A stretch of 64,000 bases of DNA from Thalassovita aquimarina (lineage in GTDB: Bacteria; Pseudomonadota; Alphaproteobacteria; Rhodobacterales; Rhodobacteraceae). The notes under the pieces were generated by a model. That model was given only the letters and a program-made list of their open reading frames with translations. It did not search any database and was not told the DNA's origin. Shown piece by piece: positions 37,027-46,182 of the stretch. The stretch is taken from positions 62,001 through 126,000 of the forward strand of contig NZ_JADMKU010000006.1 in assembly GCF_018219815.1 (NCBI RefSeq). The letters run 5' to 3'. The position numbers were made by a program, and so were the translations under genes. Every line of letters begins with the position of its first letter. The stretch's first letter is position 1.

Positions 37027-38220
37027 ATGAGCGAGAAATTTACCGGCAATTTCACCCAGCAGGAACCGATCCCGGACGAAGCGATCGAGGCCGCCGTCGC
37101 GGTGATGAAAACCGGCCGTCTGCACCGCTACAACGTGGCGCCGGGCGAGGCAGGCGAGGTCGCGCTGCTGGAACGAGAATTCGCCGCGGCGATGGGGGCG
37201 AAATACGCGCTGGCCGTGGCTTCGGGGGGCTACGCGCTGGCCTGTGCCCTGCGCGCCGTCGGGGTGGGGCCCGGCGACAGGGTTCTGACCAACGCCTTCA
37301 CGCTGGCTCCGGTGCCCGGTGCAATCGCCAGCGTCGGCGCGGTGCCGGTCTTCGTCGGCGTGACCGAGGAACTGGTGATCGACCTTGATGATCTGGCCGC
37401 CAAGGCGGGGCAGGGCGAAGTGCTGATGCTGTCGCACATGCGCGGGCATCTGTGCGACATGGACCGGTTGATGGGTATCTGCAACGCGGCGGGCATTCGG
37501 GTGATCGAGGATTGCGCCCATACCATGGGCGCGCGCTGGCGCGGCCGGCTGTCGGGAACCGACGGGATCATCGGCTGCTATTCGACCCAGACCTACAAGC
37601 ATCTGAATTCGGGCGAGGGCGGTTTCCTGATCTGCGACGATGACGAGGTCATGGCCCGCGCGGTGATGTTGTCGGGATCCTACATGCTGTATGACCGTCA
37701 CCTGGCGGCGCCTGATCCGGAGGTGTTCGAGGCGGTCAAATACTACACGCCCAACGTGTCGGGCCGGATGGATCATCTGCGCGCCGCGATCCTGCGGGTC
37801 CAGTTGCGCGATCTCGACCGGCAATGCGACCGCTGGAACGAGCGTTACCGGGTGGTCGAGGATGGGTTGCGCGGCACGCCGGGCCTGACGGTGATCGAGC
37901 GTCCCGAACAGGAAGACTATGTCGGATCGTCGATCCAGTTCCTGCTGCTGGACTGGTCCGAGGACAGGATCGCCGAGGTTCTGCGGCGGTGTCTTGAGCG
38001 CGGGGTTGAATTGAAGTGGTTCGGCGGCGCCGAGCCTTCCGGCTTTACCAGCCGCTACGACAGTTGGCGGTACGTGCCGAGCGAGGCGATGCCGCGCACC
38101 GATTGGGTGCTCAAGGGGATCGTCGACATGCGGCTACCGCTGACCTTCAGCCTGGAGGATTGCGCGCTGCTGGCTCGGATCATCAAGGCCGAAGTCGGCG
38201 CGGTCTGGCAGGCGGGATAA
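37027..38220 (+). CDS. DegT/DnrJ/EryC1/StrS family PLP aminotransferase
   Basis: A 397-residue sugar-type aminotransferase. The PLP lysine is Lys191 in TYKHLNSGEGGF, preceded by the cofactor-binding VIEDCAHTMGA and the AVASGGYALACALRAVG phosphate-binding region. Family members aminate nucleotide-linked keto sugars or, in this subgroup, other keto-cyclitols. No nucleotide-sugar genes adjoin, so the substrate is open; a link to surface polysaccharide at 28-30 kb is possible. It follows gph by 23 nt. A conserved 3' repeat starts right at its stop codon. Confidence 0.88.
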   Translation: MSEKFTGNFTQQEPIPDEAIEAAVAVMKTGRLHRYNVAPGEAGEVALLEREFAAAMGAKYALAVASGGYALACALRAVGVGPGDRVLTNAFTLAPVPGAIASVGAVPVFVGVTEELVIDLDDLAAKAGQGEVLMLSHMRGHLCDMDRLMGICNAAGIRVIEDCAHTMGARWRGRLSGTDGIIGCYSTQTYKHLNSGEGGFLICDDDEVMARAVMLSGSYMLYDRHLAAPDPEVFEAVKYYTPNVSGRMDHLRAAILRVQLRDLDRQCDRWNERYRVVEDGLRGTPGLTVIERPEQEDYVGSSIQFLLLDWSEDRIAEVLRRCLERGVELKWFGGAEPSGFTSRYDSWRYVPSEAMPRTDWVLKGIVDMRLPLTFSLEDCALLARIIKAEVGAVWQAG

Positions 38221-38281
38221 GGGGCGCTGCCCCTCTTGGCCGACGGCCAATTCACCCCGGGATATTTCCGAAAAGAAGAAG
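38221..38281 (+). repeat. 3'-end repeat with two hairpins, copy 2
   Basis: Starts on the base after the aminotransferase stop. Order: GGGGC/GCCCC hairpin, TTGGCC/GGCCAA hairpin, AATTCACCCC, GGGATATTT, AAAAGAAGAAG. Matches the minus-strand copy 3' of the RTX/Hint gene. Confidence 0.7.
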
Positions 38282-38374
38282 AGGATCGCCGTACCCTGTC
38301 CGGGCGGGGCGCGTGGGCGTTTGGCGCTTTGGTGAACAGCACGCTTGACGCGACTCGGGCGCTGTGACATTTAT

Positions 38375-38388
38375 TGAACAAGTGTTCA
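38375..38388. promoter_or_regulatory. Palindromic candidate operator upstream of the liu operon
   Basis: TGAACA-AG-TGTTCA, a perfect 6-bp inverted repeat with a 2-nt centre, 26 nt before the isovaleryl-CoA dehydrogenase start. Its size and spacing suit a dimeric regulator (TetR-like type). No regulator gene is within the window, so the binding protein is unknown. Confidence 0.5.
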
Positions 38389-38413
38389 TTAACCCGGAAG
38401 GAGGAGCCGGACC

Positions 38414-39577
38414 ATGTTCAACGCCGTGATGAATTTCGACCTGGGCGAAGATGTGAATGCGCTGCGCGAGATGGTGCATCGCTGGGCGCAGGAACGGGTG
38501 AAGCCGATGGCGGCCGAGATCGACCGCTCAAACGCCTTCCCCAACGAGCTGTGGCAGGAAATGGGCGAGCTGGGCCTTCTGGGCATCACCACGCCGGAGG
38601 AATACGGCGGTGCCGGCATGTCCTACCTGGCGCATGTGATCGCGGTCGAGGAAATCGCCCGCGCCTCGGCCAGCGTTTCGCTGAGCTATGGCGCGCATTC
38701 GAACCTTTGCGTCAACCAGATCAAGCTGAACGGCAACGAGGAACAGAAGCGGAAATACCTGCCCAAGCTGATTTCCGGCGAACATGTCGGCGCGCTGGCG
38801 ATGTCGGAGCCCTCAGCCGGGTCCGACGTGGTGTCGATGAAGCTCAAGGCGGAAAAGCGCAACGGCTATTATGTTCTGAACGGCAACAAGTACTGGATCA
38901 CCAACGGCCCGGATGCCGACACGCTGGTGGTCTACGCCAAGACCGACCCGGACGCCGGGTCGAAGGGCATCACCGCCTTCATCATCGAAAAGTCGATGAC
39001 CGGGTTTTCCACCTCGAACCATTTCGACAAGCTCGGCATGCGCGGATCGAACACCGCCGAGCTGGTTTTCGAAAACGTCGAGGTGCCGTTCGAAAACGTC
39101 CTTGGTGAGGAGGGCAAGGGCGTTCGCGTGCTGATGTCGGGGCTGGATTACGAACGCGTGGTTCTGTCCGGGATCGGCACCGGTATCATGGCCGCCTGCA
39201 TGGACGAGGTCATGCCCTACATGGTCGAGCGCAAGCAGTTCGGTCAGTCGATCGGGGATTTCCAGCTGATGCAGGGCAAGATCGCCGACATGTACACGGC
39301 GATGAATTCCACCCGCGCCTATGTCTACGAAGTCGCCAAGTCCTGCGACCGGGGCGAGGTGACCCGCCAGGACGCAGCCGCCTGCGTGCTTTACGCCAGC
39401 GAAGAAGCGATGAAAGTGTCGCATCAGGCGGTGCAGGCGATGGGCGGGGCAGGCTTCCTGTCGGAAGCGCCGGTCAGCCGGATTTTCCGCGATGCCAAGC
39501 TGATGGAAATCGGCGCAGGCACTTCCGAGATCCGCCGCATGCTGGTGGGCCGCGAATTGATGGCGGCGATGCGCTGA
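38414..39577 (+). CDS. ivd: Isovaleryl-CoA dehydrogenase
   Basis: A 387-residue FAD-dependent acyl-CoA dehydrogenase that converts isovaleryl-CoA to 3-methylcrotonyl-CoA in leucine breakdown. The catalytic Glu247 lies in [11 protein letters not shown], the position that marks isovaleryl-type enzymes (most other acyl-CoA dehydrogenases carry the base near the C-terminus). [11 protein letters not shown] and [18 protein letters not shown] bind FAD/substrate. GGAGGAG precedes the ATG. First gene of the liu operon, three bases before the synthetase start. Confidence 0.95.
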   Translation: MFNAVMNFDLGEDVNALREMVHRWAQERVKPMAAEIDRSNAFPNELWQEMGELGLLGITTPEEYGGAGMSYLAHVIAVEEIARASASVSLSYGAHSNLCVNQIKLNGNEEQKRKYLPKLISGEHVGALAMSEPSAGSDVVSMKLKAEKRNGYYVLNGNKYWITNGPDADTLVVYAKTDPDAGSKGITAFIIEKSMTGFSTSNHFDKLGMRGSNTAELVFENVEVPFENVLGEEGKGVRVLMSGLDYERVVLSGIGTGIMAACMDEVMPYMVERKQFGQSIGDFQLMQGKIADMYTAMNSTRAYVYEVAKSCDRGEVTRQDAAACVLYASEEAMKVSHQAVQAMGGAGFLSEAPVSRIFRDAKLMEIGAGTSEIRRMLVGRELMAAMR

Positions 39578-39580
39578 GCC

Positions 39581-41155
39581 ATGCTGCCGCGTGCTGAAAC
39601 CTATGGCGAATTGATCCGGGATTTCCGCTGGGACATCCCGGCGCGGCTGAACATGGCGGCGCAGGTTTGCGACGACTGGGCCGCGCGCGCGCCCGACCGG
39701 GTGGCGATCATCGACATGACCGGGGCCGAGCGCCGCACCGTCAGCTATGGCCGGTCGCGGCAGATGGCCGACGGGCTGGCGCATGAGCTGGTGGCAAGCG
39801 GGGTGAAGCGTGGTGACCGGGTCGGCGTGTTGCGGTCGCAATCGCCCTGGACGGCGGCGGCGCATATCGCATGCTGGAAGCTCGGCGCGATTTCGATCCC
39901 GCTGTTCAAGCTGTTCGGGGTCGAGGCTCTGATCACGCGGCTGGAAGATGCCGGCGTCGAATTGGTCGTCGCCGATCCGGACGGGACCGAAGGGTTGACC
40001 GAATGGCTGAAGGGGGCAGGGCGGCAGGCGCTGGTTCCGGAAACCTGCGATCTTTCCGATGCCCGGTTCGAGACCGCCGATACCGGCTCTGAGGACCCTG
40101 CCGTTCTGATCTATACCAGCGGAACGACCGGGGCGCCCAAGGGCGCGCTGCACGGCCACCGGGTGCTGACCGGCCACCTGCCGGGGGTCGAGGTCAGCCA
40201 CGATTTCCTCGGCCAGCAGGGTGATTGCCTGTGGACGCCGGCCGACTGGGCCTGGATCGGCGGGCTCTTTGACGTGCTGATGCCCGGTCTGGCGCTGGGT
40301 GTGCCGGTGGTGGCCGCAAGGATGGACAAGTTCACCGTCGCCGAATGCCGGCGCATCGTCGACGTGGCGGGGGTGCGCAACGTGTTCTTCCCGCCCACGG
40401 CTTTGCGGATGCTGAAGGCCGAGGATGCCGCCATTTCGGGCCTGCGCTCGGTCGCCTCGGGCGGCGAACCTCTGGGGGCGGAAATGCTCGACTGGGGGCG
40501 TCGCGCCTTCGGTTTGCGGATCAACGAATTCTACGGCCAGACCGAATGCAACATGGTGGCGTCTTCCTGCGGCGCGCTGTTCAGCCCGAAACCGGGTTGC
40601 CTCGGCAAACCCGCGCCGGGGTTCGAGATCGCGGTGCTGGACGGCGACGGAAACCCCTTCGACGGCGAGGGCGATATCGCCATCCGCAAGGGTGCCGCCA
40701 GCATGATGCTGGAATACTGGAACCGGCCCGAAGCGACGGCGGAGAAATTCGTCGGCGACTGGATGCTGACCGGCGACCGGGGCACCTGGGACGGTGATTT
40801 CCTGCGCTTCGTCGGGCGCGAGGACGACGTGATCACCTCGGCCGGATACCGCATCGGGCCGAGCGAGATTGAGGACGGTCTGCTGAAACACCCCGCCGTC
40901 GCCACCGTCGGCGTGGTGGGCAAGCCCGACCCGCTGCGCACCGAGATCGTCAAGGCCTACGTGGTTCTGAAGCCGGGATATGAGCCCAGCGAGGCGCTGG
41001 CGAAGGAATTGCAGGATTTCGCCAAGGCACGGGTGGCGAAGCATTCCTATCCAAGGGAAATCGCCTTTCTCGACGCTCTGCCGATGACGGTGACGGGCAA
41101 GGTGATCCGCAAGGAGCTGAAGCGGCGGGCGGCTGAGGAGATTGCCCATGATTGA
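39581..41155 (+). CDS. Acyl-CoA synthetase (AMP-binding family)
   Basis: A 524-residue adenylate-forming enzyme. The P-loop-like signature YTSGTTGAPKGALHGH is near residue 183, the second motif NEFYGQTECN near 315, the hinge DDVITSAGYRIGPSEIE near 430, and the catalytic Lys in TGKVIRKELKRR near the C-terminus. In the liu context it may activate isovalerate, acetoacetate or another branched acid; medium-chain or acetoacetyl-type cannot be told apart here. Its last 8 nt overlap the following low-GC gene. Confidence 0.9.
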   Translation: MLPRAETYGELIRDFRWDIPARLNMAAQVCDDWAARAPDRVAIIDMTGAERRTVSYGRSRQMADGLAHELVASGVKRGDRVGVLRSQSPWTAAAHIACWKLGAISIPLFKLFGVEALITRLEDAGVELVVADPDGTEGLTEWLKGAGRQALVPETCDLSDARFETADTGSEDPAVLIYTSGTTGAPKGALHGHRVLTGHLPGVEVSHDFLGQQGDCLWTPADWAWIGGLFDVLMPGLALGVPVVAARMDKFTVAECRRIVDVAGVRNVFFPPTALRMLKAEDAAISGLRSVASGGEPLGAEMLDWGRRAFGLRINEFYGQTECNMVASSCGALFSPKPGCLGKPAPGFEIAVLDGDGNPFDGEGDIAIRKGAASMMLEYWNRPEATAEKFVGDWMLTGDRGTWDGDFLRFVGREDDVITSAGYRIGPSEIEDGLLKHPAVATVGVVGKPDPLRTEIVKAYVVLKPGYEPSEALAKELQDFAKARVAKHSYPREIAFLDALPMTVTGKVIRKELKRRAAEEIAHD

Positions 41156-42065
41156 CGATCAGCATCCGAACGCTGCCTTCTTCGAAATGATCGAAAAGAT
41201 CGAACGAAATTTCTACGCCGATTTCGATCCCTTCTATTTTTGGATCATGGCTGATCGTGTACATACCGCTTCCCCTGCGAAGCTGCAGGTTCATGATGAA
41301 AACCGGGAAGTAATTTCGGATCATCCTCTCAATGATCGCCTTGAAAGGGCGATTGCGAACTATGACAAGTATGCGTCTTACACCGTCAGGGCATTGAGAT
41401 ACTTCTCTTCGGAAACGCTGATGCTATTGCTTCTCAGTGCTCCTAAGTCAAATCCATTCCCGCGCACGGCGTCAGTGCTTCGGGGGGACAGGTTGCTAGA
41501 ACCAATACGATCTATTGCGTCCGGTAATGTCCCCGACAGTTTTTCGCTTTCAAGGAAGGGGGTCCCGATTGGATTTAATGAATGGGTTTCGTTCAAGCTG
41601 TTTAGCAACGTGGATTTGCTGTCCACTGAACAGGGTTCGGGAGAAATTATTGACCTTGTCAGAGAAGAGGCCGAGCTACTGTCTGAACGTGGTGCAATCA
41701 ACGCCTATAAGCACGGGAAGCCTGTAAGCTATGGAGAAGGTATTAGACTTCAAATGAAAGGTGAGGATGGGGAGTATGTACCGGTCAGCTTACCATTGTT
41801 AGGTTTGAATTGGATCGATTGGTACGAGAAGCCAGCAGAACACCTTTCAATCGCTTTCGGCACTGAGGAACTAGATCCTGAAAGTGATAAAAAGCGAATA
41901 TTTGCGACGTCTTTGTTAATGGATTCCATATGCCAAGTACGTTTGGCGTATTTGGACGGCAAACAACTGGACGACATACAAGTACCTATAAACATTGAGA
42001 TAGGTAACAAAGTGAAGCGCCAGAAATTCAAATTTAATCTAGACGCCAAGAAGGATGAGAGATGA
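41148..42065 (+). CDS. Unrecognised low-GC protein nested in the liu operon
   Basis: A 305-residue soluble protein I do not recognise. It has a helical first half with many aromatic residues ([21 protein letters not shown]), a central [12 protein letters not shown] segment near residue 187 and a basic C-terminus ([15 protein letters not shown]). No signal peptide or membrane segment. Codon choice is unlike both neighbours: TTA, CTA, AGA, GTA and ATA codons are frequent and the base composition is visibly more AT-rich. Its ATG (41148) overlaps the synthetase stop by 8 nt and its TGA overlaps the carboxylase ATG (ATGA). Likely acquired and kept in frame with translational coupling. Confidence 0.7.
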   Translation: MIDDQHPNAAFFEMIEKIERNFYADFDPFYFWIMADRVHTASPAKLQVHDENREVISDHPLNDRLERAIANYDKYASYTVRALRYFSSETLMLLLLSAPKSNPFPRTASVLRGDRLLEPIRSIASGNVPDSFSLSRKGVPIGFNEWVSFKLFSNVDLLSTEQGSGEIIDLVREEAELLSERGAINAYKHGKPVSYGEGIRLQMKGEDGEYVPVSLPLLGLNWIDWYEKPAEHLSIAFGTEELDPESDKKRIFATSLLMDSICQVRLAYLDGKQLDDIQVPINIEIGNKVKRQKFKFNLDAKKDER

Positions 42066-43666
42066 AACTGAAATCCAACGCTCTTCCCTCCTCGGAGGCC
42101 TTCCAGGCCAATCTGAAGGGCCATCTCGAGGCACTCGAAACCGTGAGCAAGGCCGCCGAGGCCGCCCGTCTGGGCGGCGGTGAACGGTCCCGTCAGCGCC
42201 ATGAAGCGCGCGGCAAGATGCTGCCGCGCCGCCGGGTGGCGAACCTGCTCGACCCCGGTTCGCCCTTCCTCGAAATCGGCGCCACCGCGGCACACGACAT
42301 GTACGGCAATGCCGCCCCCGCTGCCGGTGTCATCGCCGGGATCGGCCGGGTGCACGGGCAGGAGGTCATGGTGGTGTGCAACGACGCCACGGTGAAGGGC
42401 GGCACCTATTACCCGATGACCGTCAAGAAACACCTGCGCGCGCAGGAGATCGCGGAACAGAACCATCTGCCCTGCATCTACCTGGTCGACAGTGGCGGCG
42501 CCAACCTGCCGCAGCAGGACGAGGTGTTCCCGGACCGCGATCATTTCGGCCGCATCTTCTACAATCAGGCCAACATGTCGGCCAAGGGCATCCCGCAGAT
42601 CGCCGTCGTCATGGGATCCTGTACCGCCGGCGGCGCTTACGTGCCGGCGATGTCCGACGTCACCATCATCGTCAAGGAACAGGGCACCATTTTCCTCGCC
42701 GGTCCGCCGCTGGTGAAGGCCGCGACGGGCGAGGTGGTCAGCGCCGAGGACTTGGGCGGCGGCGATGTGCATACGCGGCTCTCGGGCGTGGCGGATTATC
42801 TGGCCGAGGACGACGCCCACGCGCTGGCGCTGGCGCGCCGCGCCGTCAGCCACCTGAACCGCGCCAAGCCGCAGACGGTACAATGGCAAAGCCCCGAGGA
42901 CCCGGCCTACGACCCCGACGAAATCCTCGGCGTGGTGCCCGCCGACCTGCGCACCCCCTACGACATCCGCGAGGTGATTGCGCGCACCGTCGACGGATCG
43001 CGCTTCGACGAATTCAAGCCGCGGTTCGGCGAAACCCTGGTGACGGGCTTCGCCCATGTCAAAGGCTGCCCCGTCGGCATCGTCGCCAATAACGGCGTGC
43101 TTTTCAGCGAGGCCGCCCAGAAGGGCGCGCATTTCGTCGAGCTGTGCAGCCAGCGCAAGATCCCGCTGGTGTTCCTACAGAACATCACCGGCTTCATGGT
43201 CGGGCGCAAATACGAAAACGAAGGCATCGCGCGCCATGGCGCCAAGATGGTCACGGCAGTGGCTTCCACCAAGGTGCCGAAGATCACCATGCTGGTGGGC
43301 GGCTCCTTCGGGGCGGGCAATTACGGCATGGCGGGACGGGCCTATTCGCCCCGCTTCCTGTGGACCTGGCCCAACTCGCGCATCTCGGTGATGGGCGGCG
43401 AACAGGCGGCGGGGGTTCTGGCCACCGTCAAGCGCGACGGCATCGAACGGCAGGGCGGCACATGGTCGGCCGAGGAAGAGGCAGACTTCAAGCGCCCTAC
43501 CATCGAGATGTTCGAGGAACAATCCCACCCGCTCTACGCCTCCGCGCGTCTGTGGGACGACGGTATCATCGACCCGCGCAAGACCCGCGACGTGCTGGCC
43601 CTGAGCCTCAGCGCCTCGCTCAATGCGCCGATCGAAGACACCCGATTTGGCGTGTTTAGGATGTGA
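42062..43666 (+). CDS. liuB: Methylcrotonyl-CoA carboxylase beta (carboxyltransferase) subunit
   Basis: A 534-residue carboxyltransferase of the acyl-CoA carboxylase beta family. It has [30 protein letters not shown] near the N-terminus, the acyl-CoA oxyanion-hole glycine block [15 protein letters not shown] and the biotin-side block [24 protein letters not shown], a mark of the methylcrotonyl type. With the alpha subunit it forms 3-methylglutaconyl-CoA. The beta and alpha genes are normally adjacent; here the thermonuclease-like gene lies between them. Confidence 0.95.
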   Translation: MKLKSNALPSSEAFQANLKGHLEALETVSKAAEAARLGGGERSRQRHEARGKMLPRRRVANLLDPGSPFLEIGATAAHDMYGNAAPAAGVIAGIGRVHGQEVMVVCNDATVKGGTYYPMTVKKHLRAQEIAEQNHLPCIYLVDSGGANLPQQDEVFPDRDHFGRIFYNQANMSAKGIPQIAVVMGSCTAGGAYVPAMSDVTIIVKEQGTIFLAGPPLVKAATGEVVSAEDLGGGDVHTRLSGVADYLAEDDAHALALARRAVSHLNRAKPQTVQWQSPEDPAYDPDEILGVVPADLRTPYDIREVIARTVDGSRFDEFKPRFGETLVTGFAHVKGCPVGIVANNGVLFSEAAQKGAHFVELCSQRKIPLVFLQNITGFMVGRKYENEGIARHGAKMVTAVASTKVPKITMLVGGSFGAGNYGMAGRAYSPRFLWTWPNSRISVMGGEQAAGVLATVKRDGIERQGGTWSAEEEADFKRPTIEMFEEQSHPLYASARLWDDGIIDPRKTRDVLALSLSASLNAPIEDTRFGVFRM

Positions 43667-43672
43667 TGATAA

Positions 43673-44245
43673 ATGACCAGGCCTAGGAATAGTCAGCGGG
43701 GCAAAGTACTGCCATTTCGGCGTGGCGCACGGCGCCACCCGAAATGGGCTTTGGGCAGGCCGCCTGGTCGACCAAGGCATCCTCTTCATAACTGGCGCAG
43801 TAGGTTTGGTCTTGGCGTTGCCGTTCTGACATTGGGTGCCGTGGTGTTGCCCCCGGTCGGCGATGCCGTAAATGGAATGGTGAAACCTACGGACGGCTGT
43901 CGCGTCGTCGGTATCATAGACGGGGATACTGTACGGCTCCTTTGCTCGCGTAGTGGCGTCATATCAGGACGCGTGCTCGGTTATGATACTCCTGAGAAAA
44001 AGGCGCGATGTCTGAGCGAATTCATCGATGCATTACGCGCCACGCAACATCTGCGTTGGATGCTCTGGAAAAGTTCTAAGATTTCAACCCAGACCGTGGG
44101 TAAGGACCGATACGGCCGCGTATTGACGAAGCTAAGCGTGGATGGCTCGGACGTCTCCGAACGTATGATCGGTACGGGGCTAGCGCGCAGGTATGACGGA
44201 GGGCAGCGCCAGAGTTGGTGCGTAGAAGGATTTGGAGGCTTCTGA
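43673..44245 (+). CDS. Membrane-anchored thermonuclease-fold (SNase-like) protein
   Basis: A 190-residue protein with a basic N-terminus, one membrane helix (about residues 45-65) and a short SNase-type domain. Domain marks: VVGIIDGDTVRL (metal-binding Asp), LGYDTPEK (the RxxGIDTPE-like loop, with Gly-Tyr-Asp-Thr), GKDRYGRVLTKL (with the Arg of GKDRYGR) and GLARRYDGG. Several catalytic positions of staphylococcal nuclease seem present but the domain is shortened. Base composition is lower in GC than the flanking carboxylase genes. Its TGA shares one base with the ATG of the alpha subunit gene (TGATG). Confidence 0.8.
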   Translation: MTRPRNSQRGKVLPFRRGARRHPKWALGRPPGRPRHPLHNWRSRFGLGVAVLTLGAVVLPPVGDAVNGMVKPTDGCRVVGIIDGDTVRLLCSRSGVISGRVLGYDTPEKKARCLSEFIDALRATQHLRWMLWKSSKISTQTVGKDRYGRVLTKLSVDGSDVSERMIGTGLARRYDGGQRQSWCVEGFGGF

Positions 44246-46182
44246 TGTTTGATAAGATTCTGATCGCCAATCGCGGGGAAATCGCCTGCCGGGTGGCGCG
44301 CACCGCCCGTGCCATGGGCGTCAAGGTGGTTGCCGTCTATTCCGACGCCGATGCCTCCGCCGCCCATGTCGCCGCCGCCGACGAAGCCGTCCATATCGGC
44401 GGCTCGGCCCCGGCGGAAAGCTACCTCAAGGGCGAGCGGATCATCGAGGCTGCGCTCAAGACCGGCGCGCAGGCGATCCATCCCGGCTATGGCTTCCTGT
44501 CGGAAAACCCCGATTTCGTCGACGCGGTAGAGGCGGCAGGCCTGACCTTCATCGGCCCCTCGGCCGATGCGATCCGCAAGATGGGGCTGAAGGACGCCGC
44601 CAAGGCGCTGATGGAGGAAGCCGGTGTGCCGGTCGTTCCCGGCTATCACGGCGCCAATCAGGCCCCCGAACACCTGTCGGGTGCTGCCGACACCATCGGC
44701 TATCCGGTGCTGATCAAGGCGGTCGCGGGCGGTGGCGGCAAGGGGATGCGGCTGGTCGAGGCGCCCGCGGATTTCATGGCGGCGCTGGACAGCGCGCGCA
44801 GCGAGGCGCAGACCGCCTTCGGCAACCCCGATGTCCTGATCGAGAAATACATCCAGAAACCGCGCCATATCGAGGTGCAGGTTTTCGGCGACGGCGAAAC
44901 GGCGGTGCATCTTTATGAACGCGACTGTTCGCTGCAGCGCCGCCACCAGAAGGTGATCGAGGAAGCCCCGGCGCCCGGCATGACCGAGGAAATGCGCGCA
45001 GCGATGGGGCAGGCGGCGGTGCGCGCGGCCGAGGCGATCGGTTACAAGGGCGCAGGCACCATCGAGTTTATCGTCGACGGCTCCAAGGGGCTGCGGCCCG
45101 ACGGGTTCTGGTTCATGGAAATGAACACCCGCCTGCAGGTGGAACATCCCGTCACCGAGGCCGTTACCGGCATCGACCTTGTCGAATGGCAGTTGCGGGT
45201 CGCCGCGGGCGAGGATCTGCCGCTCGGACAGGACGAACTGACCCTGACCGGTCACAGCTTCGAATCACGGCTTTATGCCGAGGACGTGCCCAAGGGCTTC
45301 CTCCCCGCCACCGGCACGTTGGCGCACCTGCAATTCCCCGCAAGCGCCCGCGCCGATAGCGGCGTGCGCACGGGCGACACGATCAGCCCGTTCTACGACC
45401 CGATGATCGCCAAGATCATCACCTTCGGCCCTACCCGCGACATCGCGCTCAGCCGGATGAAATCGGCGCTGGACGGCTGTCAGGTGGCGGGGACGGTGAC
45501 CAACCTGCGCTTCCTCTCTGCGCTTTGTGCCCATCCGGGCTTCGCGGCGGGCGAGGTCGATACCGGGCTGATCGGCCGCGACATCGACGATCTGACCGGC
45601 GCGCCGGTTCCCACCGTGCAGCACCGTGCGCTGGCGGCGCTGGCGGCGCTTGGCCTGCTCGATGGCGGTGATGAAACCGGCTTTGCCCTGTGGGAACCGC
45701 TGGCCCATCACGTGGCGCTGGACTTCGACGGCGAGGCGTTCGACGCGGATGTCCGCAGCCATGGCCCGGATCGCCACAGCGTCACCATCGGCGAGGAGGT
45801 CGTGGAGGCGATCCGCACCGGCACCCGCTGGGCGCTCGACGGCACCCCGGCGCCCGAACTTGCGGTGGCCGGCGACCTGATCACCGTCTTCGCCGATTCC
45901 GGGCTGGGCTTCACCCGCATCGATCCGCTCGACGTCGCCGCTAGCGGTGGTGCTGCGGGCAACGTGATCGAGGCGCCGATGCCGGGGCTGGTCAAGGCGG
46001 TTTTCGCCGAGGCCGGGCAGGCGGTGCAGGAAGGCGACCGGCTGGCGATCCTCGAGGCGATGAAGATGGAACATTCGCTGCTAGCGGCGCGCGACGGGGT
46101 GGTGGCCGAGGTTCTGGCCGAACCCGGCGCCCAGGTCGAAGCGGGCGCTGCGCTGATCCGGCTGGAGGAGGAAGAGGGATGA
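44245..46182 (+). CDS. liuD: Methylcrotonyl-CoA carboxylase alpha (biotin carboxylase/carrier) subunit
   Basis: A 645-residue subunit: biotin carboxylase (residues 1 to about 450; FDKILIANRGEIACRV, ATP-grasp AVAGGGGKGMRLV, NTRLQVEHPVTE) and a C-terminal biotinyl carrier domain with the biotin Lys607 in EAMKMEH. It carboxylates biotin with bicarbonate and ATP for LiuB. The ATG at 44245 gives the canonical start; the stop overlaps the GST start by ATGA. Confidence 0.95.
   Translation: MFDKILIANRGEIACRVARTARAMGVKVVAVYSDADASAAHVAAADEAVHIGGSAPAESYLKGERIIEAALKTGAQAIHPGYGFLSENPDFVDAVEAAGLTFIGPSADAIRKMGLKDAAKALMEEAGVPVVPGYHGANQAPEHLSGAADTIGYPVLIKAVAGGGGKGMRLVEAPADFMAALDSARSEAQTAFGNPDVLIEKYIQKPRHIEVQVFGDGETAVHLYERDCSLQRRHQKVIEEAPAPGMTEEMRAAMGQAAVRAAEAIGYKGAGTIEFIVDGSKGLRPDGFWFMEMNTRLQVEHPVTEAVTGIDLVEWQLRVAAGEDLPLGQDELTLTGHSFESRLYAEDVPKGFLPATGTLAHLQFPASARADSGVRTGDTISPFYDPMIAKIITFGPTRDIALSRMKSALDGCQVAGTVTNLRFLSALCAHPGFAAGEVDTGLIGRDIDDLTGAPVPTVQHRALAALAALGLLDGGDETGFALWEPLAHHVALDFDGEAFDADVRSHGPDRHSVTIGEEVVEAIRTGTRWALDGTPAPELAVAGDLITVFADSGLGFTRIDPLDVAASGGAAGNVIEAPMPGLVKAVFAEAGQAVQEGDRLAILEAMKMEHSLLAARDGVVAEVLAEPGAQVEAGAALIRLEEEEG

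Noticed and set aside
38221-38281. Attachment site or insertion-sequence end
   Set aside because: The matching copies all lie 3' of genes in gene orientation, which suits a terminator-like element better; no transposase is near.
38813-41149. A 778-codon open frame on the minus strand
   Set aside because: Antisense to ivd and the acyl-CoA synthetase gene; Arg/His/Gly-rich shadow translation.
41148-42065. HEPN-type ribonuclease motif in the low-GC gene
   Set aside because: The Arg-to-His spacing around NAYKH is seven residues, outside the usual RxxxxH range of 4-6, so I do not call it HEPN.
41130-44260. Mobile element carrying the two low-GC genes
   Set aside because: No terminal inverted repeats, target duplications, integrase or transposase were seen around either gene.
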